This document shows, one piece after another, positions 56,197 to 64,000 of a DNA stretch of 64,000 bases. The position numbers and the translations under genes are program-made. Numbering within the stretch: position 1 is the first letter of the stretch; each line of letters begins with the position of its first letter. The notes below the pieces were generated by a model. The model saw only the letters and a program-made list of their open reading frames with translations. It did no database searches and was not told the origin of the DNA. Origin of the DNA: Sphingomonas azotifigens NBRC 15497 (GTDB lineage: Bacteria; Pseudomonadota; Alphaproteobacteria; Sphingomonadales; Sphingomonadaceae); the NCBI RefSeq assembly GCF_002091475.1, contig NZ_BCTR01000021.1, positions 116,911 to 180,910 on the forward strand. The letters run 5' to 3'.

Positions 56197-56565
56197 ATGG
56201 CATGGCGCCCGGCCATGATCGCCGCCATCGCCACCCTGCTCCTCTGCCAGCTGCTCGGCGAGGGGATCCATCTGCTCTCCGGCCTGCCGTTGCCGGGCGC
56301 CGTGATCGGCATGTTCCTGCTGCTCGGCTGGCTGCTGCTCCGTCCCGGCGAGCGGCCGACGCTGGTGCAGGTCTCCGCCTGGCTCACCGCGCATCTCTCG
56401 GTGATGTTCGTTCCCGCCGCGGTCGGGCTGATCGAGGAGGGGCCGGTGCTGGCGCGCAACGGCGTGGCGATCGTCGTCGCCACGCTGGTCTCGACGCTGC
56501 TGACCATGGTGGTGACCGCCCTCGTCTTCCGCTGGGCGCTGGCCCGGCAGGAGCGCGGCGCATGA
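56197..56565 (+). CDS. lrgA: LrgA/CidA-family holin-like membrane protein
   Basis: A 122-aa protein with four hydrophobic segments. IAAIATLLLCQLLGEGIHLLSGLPLPGAVIGMFLLLGWLLL contains the family LPLPGxVIGM motif. Followed by VSAWLTAHLSVMFVPAAVGLIEEG. LrgA/CidA proteins work with LrgB in murein-hydrolase control or export of small metabolites. It overlaps lrgB by 4 bp. Confidence 0.9.
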   Translation: MAWRPAMIAAIATLLLCQLLGEGIHLLSGLPLPGAVIGMFLLLGWLLLRPGERPTLVQVSAWLTAHLSVMFVPAAVGLIEEGPVLARNGVAIVVATLVSTLLTMVVTALVFRWALARQERGA

Positions 56566-57263
56566 GCGGCATCTGGCCCACGCTCCAGACGACGCCGCTG
56601 CTCTGGCTGGCGGTGACGCTGCTGGTGTTCGAGGGCGCCGACCGCCTGTCGAAGCGCAGCAACCGCCATCCGCTGTGCCACCCGGTACTGCTGGCGACCC
56701 CGGTGCTGATCGCGATACTGCTCGCCACCCGCACGCCCTATCCGGTCTATGCCCGGAACACCGCGATGCTCGGCTTCCTGCTCGGCCCGGCGACGGTGGG
56801 GCTGGCGGTGCCGCTGTGGCGCAACCGCGCGCTGGTGCGCCGCGCCGCGGGCCCCTTGCTGCTCGCGCTGTTCGCCGGATCGCTGACGGCCATCGCCAGC
56901 GTGACGGGGATCGTCTGGGCGTTCGGCGGTAGCGCGCAGATCCTCGCGACCGTCGCGCCGCGTTCGGTGACCACGCCCGTCGCGATGGCGCTGGCGCAGC
57001 AGCTCGGCGGCATCCCCGCGCTGGCGGCGGTGGTGGTGCTGATCGCCGGCGTGTTCGGCGCGATGATCGCGACCCCGCTGCTCGATGCGCTGCGGATGCG
57101 GGATTATCGCGTCCGCGGCTTCGCAGCGGGCGTCGCCGCCCATGGCTTCGGCACCGCCCGCGCCTTCCAGGTGGACGAGCTCGGCGGCACCTTCGCCGGC
57201 ATCGGCATGGCGCTCAACGCCGCGATGACCGCGCTGCTGCTCACGCTGTGGGCGGTGCTGTAG
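56562..57263 (+). CDS. lrgB: LrgB-family membrane protein
   Basis: A 233-aa polytopic protein with the LrgB signatures YARNTAMLGFLLGPATVGLAVPLWRN, APRSVTTPVAMALAQQLGGIPALAAVVVLIAGVFGAMI and RGFAAGVAAHGFGTARAF. ATG 56562 overlaps the lrgA stop. The frame upstream to 55578 runs through lrgA and is not used. Confidence 0.93.
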   Translation: MSGIWPTLQTTPLLWLAVTLLVFEGADRLSKRSNRHPLCHPVLLATPVLIAILLATRTPYPVYARNTAMLGFLLGPATVGLAVPLWRNRALVRRAAGPLLLALFAGSLTAIASVTGIVWAFGGSAQILATVAPRSVTTPVAMALAQQLGGIPALAAVVVLIAGVFGAMIATPLLDALRMRDYRVRGFAAGVAAHGFGTARAFQVDELGGTFAGIGMALNAAMTALLLTLWAVL

Positions 57264-57568
<305 letters not shown>

Positions 57569-57569
<1 letters not shown>

Positions 57570-57994
57570 TGCTCTATCTCGACACGTCGCTGCTCGTCGC
57601 GGTGCTATCGAACGAGGCGTCCGCACCCGCGCTTCGTGCATGGCTGGATGCACAGGATCCCTCGGAACTTGTGATCAGCGACTGGACGATCACCGAAATG
57701 TCCTCGGCGCTGGCGATCAAGCTGCGCACCGGACAGATCGACCTGGGGCTGCGCGCGGCAACCCTCGCCTTGTTCAACACGCTCGTCGCCAACAGCCTAA
57801 CGCTCGTGCCGGTCAGCGACAGCGCCTTCCGGAGCGCTGCTGCCTTTGCGGACCAGCACCTGCTGGGGCTACGCGCCGGCGACGCGCTGCACCTGGCCGT
57901 GGCGGCAGAACATGGCGCCACGGTGCACACGCTCGACCGGCGGCTTGCAGAGGCGGGGCCGCAGCTCGGCGTCCCGACCGTCCTCTTGCCATAG
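57569..57994 (+). CDS. PIN-domain toxin, VapC type
   Basis: A 141-aa PIN-domain ribonuclease. The acidic residues are in [13 protein letters not shown] (Asp5), [16 protein letters not shown] (Glu), and [30 protein letters not shown] (Asp pair). It pairs with a Phd-type antitoxin immediately upstream, forming a compact operon. A TTG at 57566 also lies in frame, but ATG 57569 is preferred. Confidence 0.9.
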
Positions 57995-58005
57995 GCCGCG
58001 AACGA

Positions 58006-58377
58006 CTATTCGTCCGTCACGTCCTGCTTGGTGCCGTACAGCCGCACCGGCGTTCCGCCGACGCATTCCACATCCGCGGTCAGCCGCATCTTGCGCAGTT
58101 CACCGTCGCGGCGGCGGATCGTCACGTCGATGGTGAAGCTGCCGCCTTCCGCGATCGCCTTGCTCCGCACCTGCTCCAGCAGCGCCGCCGACTCCGGCGT
58201 GTACATCGCCACCGCCTCGTCGCGCGTCACCCGTGCGCCGCGCGGGAAGCCGAACAGGTCATAGACCCCTGGCGACCAGCGCAGCGCCTGCGTCGCCAGG
58301 TCGCATTCCCAGGTGGCGGGCAGCGGCAGGAGCGATTCTTCGAGGGCCGGTTGCTGGGCAAGCGGTTCAATTGTCAT
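58006..58377 (-). CDS. Single PAS-domain protein
   Basis: A 123-aa protein that is almost only a PAS fold (PAS_3-like): LPATWECDLATQALRWSPGVYDLFGFPRGARVTRDEAVAMYTPESAALLEQVRSKAI and FTIDVTIRRRDGELRKMRLTADVECVGGTPVRLYGTKQDVTDE. No kinase, cyclase or HTH domain follows. Converges on the toxin gene. It may act as a small sensor or protein partner. Ligand unknown. Confidence 0.8.
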   Translation of the reverse strand: MTIEPLAQQPALEESLLPLPATWECDLATQALRWSPGVYDLFGFPRGARVTRDEAVAMYTPESAALLEQVRSKAIAEGGSFTIDVTIRRRDGELRKMRLTADVECVGGTPVRLYGTKQDVTDE

Positions 58378-58483
58378 AACGTTTGCAACGTATCATGGAT
58401 CAGGGGCGGGAGCGACCTGTCCTTCGGGCGTCTGAAAACTGCCGGGGTGACGCGCGCGCGCGACCCCGCTAAGGGGTCCGGCC

Positions 58484-60718
58484 ATGACCCAGATCACGCC
58501 CGAGATCGTCGCCGAGCACGGCCTTTCGCCCGAAGAGTATGACCGCGTCCTCAAGGCGCTCGGCCGCGAGCCGAACCTGACCGAGCTCGGCATCTTCTCG
58601 GTGATGTGGTCCGAGCATTGCAGCTACAAGTCCAGCCGCATCCACCTGAAGAAGCTGCCGACCACCGGCCCGCAGGTGATCTGCGGCCCCGGCGAGAATG
58701 CCGGCGTCGTCGATATCGGCGACGGCCAGGCGGCGATCTTCAAGATGGAGAGCCACAACCACCCGTCCTATATCGAGCCCTATCAGGGCGCGGCGACCGG
58801 CGTGGGCGGCATCCTGCGCGACGTGTTCACCATGGGCGCGCGGCCGATCGCCAACATGAACGCGCTGCGCTTCGGCCGGCCCGATCATCCCAAGATGAAG
58901 CACCTCATCGCCGGCGTCGTCCACGGCATCGGCGGCTATGGCAATTGCGTCGGCGTGCCGACCGTCGGCGGCGAGGTGAACTTCCACCCCGCCTATGACG
59001 GCAACATCCTGGTCAACGCGATGACCGTCGGCATCGCCGATACCGACAAGATCTTCTATTCGGCGGCCTCGGGCGTCGGCAATCCGATCGTCTATGTCGG
59101 CTCCAAGACCGGCCGCGACGGCATCCACGGCGCCACCATGGCGAGCGCGGACTTCGGCGAGGACTCGGAAGAGAAGCGCCCCACCGTCCAGGTCGGCGAT
59201 CCCTTCACCGAGAAGCTGCTGATCGAAGCCTGTCTCGAGCTGATGGCCTCGGACGCGATCGTCGCGATCCAGGACATGGGCGCGGCGGGCCTCACCTCGT
59301 CAAGCGTCGAGATGGCGTCCAAGGGCGGCGTCGGCATCGAGCTGATCATGGACGACGTGCCCCAGCGCGAAACCGGCATGACGCCCTACGAGATGATGCT
59401 CTCCGAAAGCCAGGAGCGCATGCTGATGGTGCTCAAGCCCGGCCGCGAAGCCTTTGCTGAGGCGATCTTCCGCAAGTGGGAGCTCGATTTCGCGGTGATC
59501 GGCCATGTCACCGACACCGGCCGCATGGTGCTCAAGTGGAAGGGCGACACCGTCGCCGACATCCCGCTCGCTCCGCTCGCCGACGAGGCACCGCTCTACG
59601 ATCGCCCGCACGTGCCGACGCCCAAGCCGGCCGAGCTGCAGAACGTGCCGGAATGCACCGATCCCGCCGCCGATCTCGTCAAGCTGATGGGCTCGCCGGA
59701 CATCGCCAGCCGCCGCTGGATCTGGGAGCAATATGACCACATGGTCGGCGGCGACACCGTGCAGCGCCCGGGCGGCGACGCGGCGGTCATCCGCGTCCAC
59801 GGCACGAACAAGGGCCTGGCGATCACCACCGACTGCACCCCGCGCTATTGCTTCGCGGACCCGGTCGAAGGCGGCAAGCAGGCCATTGCGGAAGCGTGGC
59901 GCAACCTCTCCGCGGTGGGCGCCACCCCGCTGGCGGTGACCAACTGCCTCAACTTCGCCAACCCGCAGCGCCCCGAGATCATGGGCCAGATCGTCGGCGC
60001 GCTGGAAGGCATGAGCGACGCCTGCCGCGCGCTCGACTTCCCGATCGTCTCGGGCAATGTCAGCCTCTACAACGAGAGCAAGGCAACCGGCGGCGGCTCG
60101 GCGATCCTGCCGACCCCGGCGATCGGCGCGATCGGCCTGCTCAAGGATTGGCAGAAGAACTGCACCATCGCCTTCAAGGGCACCGGCGACGTGATCATCG
60201 CGGTCGGCGAGCGCAGCGGCCATCTCGGCCAGTCGATCTGGCTGCGCGAGATCTGCGGCCGCGAGGAAGGCCCGCCCCCACCCGTCGACCTGATGATGGA
60301 GCGCCGCACCGGCGCGTTCGTCCGCTCGGCGATCTGCGGCGGCGCGATCACCGCCTGCCATGACGTGTCGGACGGCGGCCTCGCGGTGGCGATCGCCGAG
60401 ATGGCGCTGGCATCGAACATCGGCGCGATCCTCGATCAGCCCCAGCCGTTCGGGGTGGCGGGCAGCTGGTTCGGCGAGGACCAGGGCCTGTATGTCGTCA
60501 CCGTGAAGGACGAGGCGCTGGCCGACTTCCTGGTCGCCGCCGACAAGGCCGGCCTCGCCGCCGATCCGATCGGCCGCACCATCGCCAACCGCATCATCTT
60601 CGAGATGGAGGAAGGCGATTTCTGCGTGAGCCTGGCGGACCTGCGCAAGGCGCATGAAGGCTTCTTCCCGGCGCTGATGGGCACGGCCGAGGCCGTGAGC
60701 GAAGCGAACGCGATCTAG
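58484..60718 (+). CDS. purL: Phosphoribosylformylglycinamidine synthase subunit II
   Basis: A 744-aa purine-synthesis enzyme (FGAR amidotransferase, small-PurL type). [62 protein letters not shown] is the start. [74 protein letters not shown] and [25 protein letters not shown] are family motifs. It needs PurQ and PurS, which are not in this window. Full length. Confidence 0.97.
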   Translation: MTQITPEIVAEHGLSPEEYDRVLKALGREPNLTELGIFSVMWSEHCSYKSSRIHLKKLPTTGPQVICGPGENAGVVDIGDGQAAIFKMESHNHPSYIEPYQGAATGVGGILRDVFTMGARPIANMNALRFGRPDHPKMKHLIAGVVHGIGGYGNCVGVPTVGGEVNFHPAYDGNILVNAMTVGIADTDKIFYSAASGVGNPIVYVGSKTGRDGIHGATMASADFGEDSEEKRPTVQVGDPFTEKLLIEACLELMASDAIVAIQDMGAAGLTSSSVEMASKGGVGIELIMDDVPQRETGMTPYEMMLSESQERMLMVLKPGREAFAEAIFRKWELDFAVIGHVTDTGRMVLKWKGDTVADIPLAPLADEAPLYDRPHVPTPKPAELQNVPECTDPAADLVKLMGSPDIASRRWIWEQYDHMVGGDTVQRPGGDAAVIRVHGTNKGLAITTDCTPRYCFADPVEGGKQAIAEAWRNLSAVGATPLAVTNCLNFANPQRPEIMGQIVGALEGMSDACRALDFPIVSGNVSLYNESKATGGGSAILPTPAIGAIGLLKDWQKNCTIAFKGTGDVIIAVGERSGHLGQSIWLREICGREEGPPPPVDLMMERRTGAFVRSAICGGAITACHDVSDGGLAVAIAEMALASNIGAILDQPQPFGVAGSWFGEDQGLYVVTVKDEALADFLVAADKAGLAADPIGRTIANRIIFEMEEGDFCVSLADLRKAHEGFFPALMGTAEAVSEANAI

Positions 60719-60726
60719 ATGCACAT

Positions 60727-60836
60727 AAGCCCCTCCCCTTTAGGGGAGGGGTTGGGGTGGGGTAGTGTCTCACAGAGACCGACCTCTGTTCTGGAATCCC
60801 TCCACCCCCACCCCCTCCTCCAAGGAGGAGGGGGTG
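60727..60836. repeat. REPIN-like paired hairpin, family C variant
   Basis: GCCCCTCCCCTTTAGGGGAG on the left and a related CCCCCTCCTCCAAGGAGGAG on the right, so the two ends have diverged from each other. Follows the purL stop. Confidence 0.7.
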
Positions 60837-60852
60837 AAAGATCCAACATCGC

Positions 60853-60949
60853 CGTCATCCCCGCGAAGGCGGGGATCCATTGGCGCAGGTGCCGCGGTTC
60901 TTTCCCCGAGCATCCTGGCAAATGGATTCCCGCCTTCGCGGGGATGACG
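60853..60949. repeat. REPIN-like paired hairpin, family B copy 2
   Basis: CGTCATCCCCGCGAAGGCGG at the start and CCGCCTTCGCGGGGATGACG at the end, with the GGCAAATGGATT segment also present at 43326-43432. Together with the preceding element it fills most of the 344-bp purL to kinase gap, in which I see no gene. Confidence 0.8.
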
Positions 60950-61062
60950 CGCATTTGCGGGAGGCAGCGGCCCTGCGCTCCCCCCACAAGCCCCAAATGG
61001 GGGGTACCGCCTTGCTCGCCTTGGGCTGGTGACAGCGCGGCCGCCGCTGCATCCTCCACTTC

Positions 61063-62634
61063 ATGTCGGATGTTGGGGATCGGGCCACGCGCGGCGGCAG
61101 CGTCATCGTGTCGGGCGGCACGCGGCCGGGTGCCGCGCTGGACCGCATCCGCGTCCGCGCGCTTGCCGCCGCGCTGCTCGCCGCCGGCATCTTCTGGATC
61201 GACAGCTTCACCAGCTTCCACAGCGCGATCGCCACGCTCTACCTAGTCGTCCTGCTGCTCGCCGGGCCGCGCCTCGACCGGCGCCAACTGGTCGGCTGGA
61301 GCCTCGCCTGCGCGGCGCTCACCCTGACCAGCTTCGTCGTCGTCCACCGCGACACGCCGTCGACCGACGCCGTGCTGCGCCTGCTGGTAAGCCTCGCCGC
61401 CAACGCTGTCACCACCGGGCTACTGCTCCACCGCATCGTGCTCGACGAGCGCGTATCGCGCGAGGAACGCCGCTATGCGACGATGACCGACACGCTCGCC
61501 ATCGCCATTTGGGAACATGATTTCAGTCCCGTCGCCGATGCGGTCGCCGCGCTGCGGGCGTGCGGCGTCACCGATCTGCGCGCCTATCTGCGCGCCCATC
61601 CCGAATTCGTCGCCAGCATCCGCCGCCAGGTGCGCATCACCGATGTCAACCAGACCGCGCTCGACATGATGGGCGTGCCCAGCAAGGCCGCCTTCTTCCG
61701 CAGACTCGGCGATTTTCTGCCGGAGACCGATGCCAGCTTCGCCGACTGCATCCTCGCGATCGACGAGCAGCGGCCGATGTTCCAGGCGGAGACCCAGGTG
61801 ATCGCCGCCGACGGATCGCCGATCGACATCATCGTCGCGTTCAGCCTGGCGCCCGGCACCTGCCTGGCGCACGTGCCCGGCAGCATCCTCGACATCCGCC
61901 AGCGCAAGCGGCTGGAGACCACGGTCGAGCGCACCCGCATCGAGCTGGAGCGCGTCCAGCGCAGCGCCGCGATCGGCGCGATGTCGGCCTCGATCGCGCA
62001 CGAGATCAACCAGCCGATTTCCGCGGTACAGAGCTATGCCGACGCCGCCGCGCGCTGGCTTGCCCGGCCCGAGCCCGATCTGGAGGAAGTGCGGCTGTCG
62101 CTCGCCGGGCTCAACCAGGCGGTGGCCAATGTCCATGCAGTGGTGCAGCGCGTCCGCTCGCTGGTCGGCGGCAGGGCGGGCGAGATGGCGCGGCTGGGCC
62201 TCGGCACGCTGGTCGCCGATACGCTCGCCGTCGCGGCGCGGGACCTCGACGTCCACGGCGCGCGGATCGATTTCGTGCCGGGCGGCGAGCCGTGCGTGCT
62301 GGGCGATCCGATCCTGCTCAAGCATCTGCTGCTCAACCTGATCACCAACGCGCTGCAAGCGATGGACGATGCCGGCGTGCGCGACAAGCGGATGGACCTC
62401 ACCCTCCACGCCAACGACGATCATGTCCTGCTGCTGCTGCGCGACCACGGCCCCGGGCTGGACCCGTCGATCACCCGGCCGTTCGAGACCTTCGCCACGA
62501 CCAAGCCGGGGGGGATGGGACTGGGCCTGTCGATCTGCCGGTCGATCGTCGATCTGCACGATGGCCGCATCGCGCTGAGCAACCATCCCGATGGCGGCGC
62601 GCTCGCGGTGGTCGAACTGCCGCTCGCCGCCTGA
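61063..62634 (+). CDS. Membrane-anchored sensor histidine kinase (FixL/DctB-like)
   Basis: A 523-aa kinase. Three hydrophobic segments occur near residues 33-125 (LAAALLAAGIFWI, LYLVVLLLAGP, LACAALTLTSFVV). A PAS-like region is at about 140-285 (RITDVNQTALDMMGV, PGSILDIRQRKRLE). The phosphoacceptor is His313 in SASIAHEINQPISAVQSYA, and the ATPase domain has HLLLNLITNALQAM, LLLRDHGPGLD and GGMGLGLSICRSIV. The HEINQPI motif is shared with FixL-type kinases. It converges on two response-regulator genes, its likely partners. The start is not supported by a strong ribosome binding site. Confidence 0.88.
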   Translation: MSDVGDRATRGGSVIVSGGTRPGAALDRIRVRALAAALLAAGIFWIDSFTSFHSAIATLYLVVLLLAGPRLDRRQLVGWSLACAALTLTSFVVVHRDTPSTDAVLRLLVSLAANAVTTGLLLHRIVLDERVSREERRYATMTDTLAIAIWEHDFSPVADAVAALRACGVTDLRAYLRAHPEFVASIRRQVRITDVNQTALDMMGVPSKAAFFRRLGDFLPETDASFADCILAIDEQRPMFQAETQVIAADGSPIDIIVAFSLAPGTCLAHVPGSILDIRQRKRLETTVERTRIELERVQRSAAIGAMSASIAHEINQPISAVQSYADAAARWLARPEPDLEEVRLSLAGLNQAVANVHAVVQRVRSLVGGRAGEMARLGLGTLVADTLAVAARDLDVHGARIDFVPGGEPCVLGDPILLKHLLLNLITNALQAMDDAGVRDKRMDLTLHANDDHVLLLLRDHGPGLDPSITRPFETFATTKPGGMGLGLSICRSIVDLHDGRIALSNHPDGGALAVVELPLAA

Positions 62635-62647
62635 GCTTCCAGTCCCG

Positions 62648-63013
62648 TCAGCCCAACGCGCGTTCCAGCGCCCCCGAGAGCAGGTCCGGATCGACCGGCT
62701 TGTCGAGCAGCGCGACCAGATCGAGCGTCGCGGCGCGCGTCCGCAGCTCCGGCGTGGGATAGGCGGTCATCAGGATCACCGGCACCATCGACCCGCGGTC
62801 GCGCAGGCTCTGGCGAAGGTCCAACCCCGAGCGCCCGGGCATTTGCAGATCGGTGAGCACGCAGGCCGCGTCCCCGGAATCGGCATCCAGATAGGCGTCC
62901 GCCGACGGGTAGATCGCGGTGCGATACCCGAGGGACCGGATCAGGCTCGCCGCCGCATCGCGTACCAGGGCATCGTCATCCACCACGGCAACCAAACTGT
63001 CCCGCACGCCCAC
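62648..63013 (-). CDS. Single-domain response regulator (CheY-like)
   Basis: A 121-aa receiver domain with no output: VAVVDDDALVRDAAASLIRSLGY, phosphoacceptor Asp55 in VLTDLQMPG, VILMTAYPT and the Lys in ALLDKPVDPDLL. It probably accepts phosphate from the adjacent kinase and acts as a branch or sink. It converges on the kinase gene, 14 bp away. Confidence 0.9.
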   Translation of the reverse strand: MGVRDSLVAVVDDDALVRDAAASLIRSLGYRTAIYPSADAYLDADSGDAACVLTDLQMPGRSGLDLRQSLRDRGSMVPVILMTAYPTPELRTRAATLDLVALLDKPVDPDLLSGALERALG

Positions 63014-63103
63014 GCTCCTACCGTCGCCGGATCGTCCGGGACTATGCGCAAAGGTACGGCCGCGGGCCGCTACTGTAAGCTATACGGTCGGTTATCGGGG
63101 AAA

Positions 63104-63748
63104 CTACGAAGTCCCGTCGCCGGACGGCAGCGCCTCGGCCGCGCGCACGAGATCCGGCACGGTGCGCAGCCCCATCTTGCGCATCAGGCTGGCGCGGTGG
63201 AGCTTCACGGTGATCTCGGCGATCCCCAGTTCGCCGGCGATCTGCTTGTTCAGCAGCCCGCGCACCACCCCCGCCATTACCTGTCGCTCGCGCGTGGTAA
63301 GCGTCGCGAAACGCTGGCGCAGCGATTCGCTCTCGCGGCTCGCGCTGCGCCGCTCGGCGGCACGGGCGAGCCCGGCATTGACCGCGTCGAGCATGTCCTG
63401 GTCGCGGAAGGGCTTGGTGAGGAAGTCGACCGCGCCGCCCTTCATCGCCTTTACCGACATCGGAATATCGCCGTGCCCGGTAAGGAAGATCACGGGCAGG
63501 TCGACGCCGCGCTCGGCCAGCCGATCGCGACATTCGAAGCCGCCCATGTGCGGCATGCGCACGTCCACCACCAGGCAGCAGGGCGTCTCGGGCAGCGGCG
63601 CCTCGAGCAGTTCCTGCGCGGAGCCGAAGTTGCGGACCGCAAAATCGACCGAGCGGAACAGCGAGTCGAGCGAACTGCGCACGAGCGGATCGTCGTCGAC
63701 GACCAGCACGATGGGTTGCGCGTCCCGCGCCGGGGCGATGCTGCTCAT
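63104..63748 (-). CDS. FixJ-family response regulator, receiver plus LuxR HTH
   Basis: A 214-aa two-domain regulator. The receiver has VLVVDDDPLVRSSLDSLFRS, Asp62 in VVDVRMPHMGGFECRDRL, FLTGHGDIPMSVKAMKGGAVDFLTKPF, and a LuxR-type helix-turn-helix ATLTTRERQVMAGVVRGLLNKQIAGELGIAEITVKLHRASLMRKM. FixJ-type proteins activate transcription after phosphorylation by a FixL-like kinase. ATG 63748 follows AAAGGA. The frame is open to 63799 but the extension looks spurious. Confidence 0.92.
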   Translation of the reverse strand: MSSIAPARDAQPIVLVVDDDPLVRSSLDSLFRSVDFAVRNFGSAQELLEAPLPETPCCLVVDVRMPHMGGFECRDRLAERGVDLPVIFLTGHGDIPMSVKAMKGGAVDFLTKPFRDQDMLDAVNAGLARAAERRSASRESESLRQRFATLTTRERQVMAGVVRGLLNKQIAGELGIAEITVKLHRASLMRKMGLRTVPDLVRAAEALPSGDGTS

Positions 63749-63892
63749 GACTGCGATCCTTTCGCAACAGGGCGTGCGCGAAACCGGCCCTGCCGACAAT
63801 CCCGAAAGGGGGGCCTCCTCCTCCCCTGAACGGGCGAGGCCCCGGCAATCGCTACCCGTTCCTGGAGGCGCCGACGCGCCCCCGGATCGCCG

Positions 63893-64000
63893 TCATTCGT
63901 GCCCGGCCTCCCGCCGGACCCGCGCCACCGGCGACGCCGGCCGCGGCTCGGTACGGGGCGGCGGCGCCGGGCGGGCGGCGGGCTCGGCCCGGGGCGGCGG
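63893..64000 (-). CDS. C-terminal end of a Pro/Ala/Arg-rich protein, partial
   Basis: From the right edge a minus-strand frame reads PPPRAEPAARPAPPPRTEPRP and ends VRREAGHE before the TGA at 63893-63895. The proline-rich composition suits a low-complexity tail of a larger protein. Only 35 residues are visible, so even the frame choice is tentative and no function can be assigned. Confidence 0.35.
   Translation of the reverse strand, partial: PPPRAEPAARPAPPPRTEPRPASPVARVRREAGHE

Overview
The window looks like chromosomal DNA of a sphingomonad, most likely a Sphingomonas species. It is GC-rich and carries a nearly complete sphingan-type exopolysaccharide cluster (the sps/gel/wel/dps layout), a sphingomonad-style PEP-CTERM protein, a fused thiS-thiG gene and REPIN-like repeats. 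No rRNA, tRNA, CRISPR array or classical insertion sequence was recognised.

1-28.7 kb is the exopolysaccharide locus. From the left it holds a partial glycosyltransferase-like gene, glf (UDP-galactopyranose mutase), a Wzy-like polymerase (spsG), a beta-helix lyase-like protein (spsR) and the assembly transferases spsQ, spsK and spsL. Then come an EpsD-type peptidyl-prolyl isomerase (spsI), a P-loop ATPase (spsJ), a small exosortase-accessory-like protein, the export and length-control genes spsF-D-C-E, and exosortase plus EpsI. A type I secretion pair (atrB, atrD), the priming transferase spsB and rmlA-C-B-D for dTDP-L-rhamnose follow. A DUF1289 protein and a rhamnosyltransferase-like protein close the locus. 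SpsB, SpsK, SpsL and SpsQ would suffice for a Glc-GlcA-Glc-Rha repeat. No Wzx-type flippase (spsS) lies between polymerase and lyase, while glf is present, so the polymer or its side chains may differ from known sphingans.

28.9-33.7 kb is a small accessory region. An AT-rich single-gene insert (29848-30769) sits between perfect 56-bp direct repeats that carry the 3' ends of two convergent genes, a DMT transporter and a DUF938 protein. No recombinase is inside. This is the most unusual structure in the window. Next to it are a CcdC-like membrane protein and a divergent HTH regulator/methyltransferase pair.

33.9-39.1 kb is the glycine cleavage region (gcvT-gcvH, then gcvPA-gcvPB, all on the minus strand) headed by a tandem glycine riboswitch. 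39.2-58.4 kb is mostly housekeeping: ispH-thrB-rnhA, a succinyl-CoA:acetoacetate CoA-transferase operon with a lipoprotein phosphatase between its subunits, an outer-membrane barrel, the PEP-CTERM protein, a ThDP enzyme, csbD, thiSG, aroQ, accB-accC, an HxlR-controlled quinone reductase, lrgAB, a Phd/VapC-type toxin-antitoxin pair and a PAS protein. 58.5-64 kb holds purL and a FixL/FixJ-like two-component group.

Paired-hairpin repeats of at least four sequence families fill most of the longer gaps between genes, usually after stop codons.
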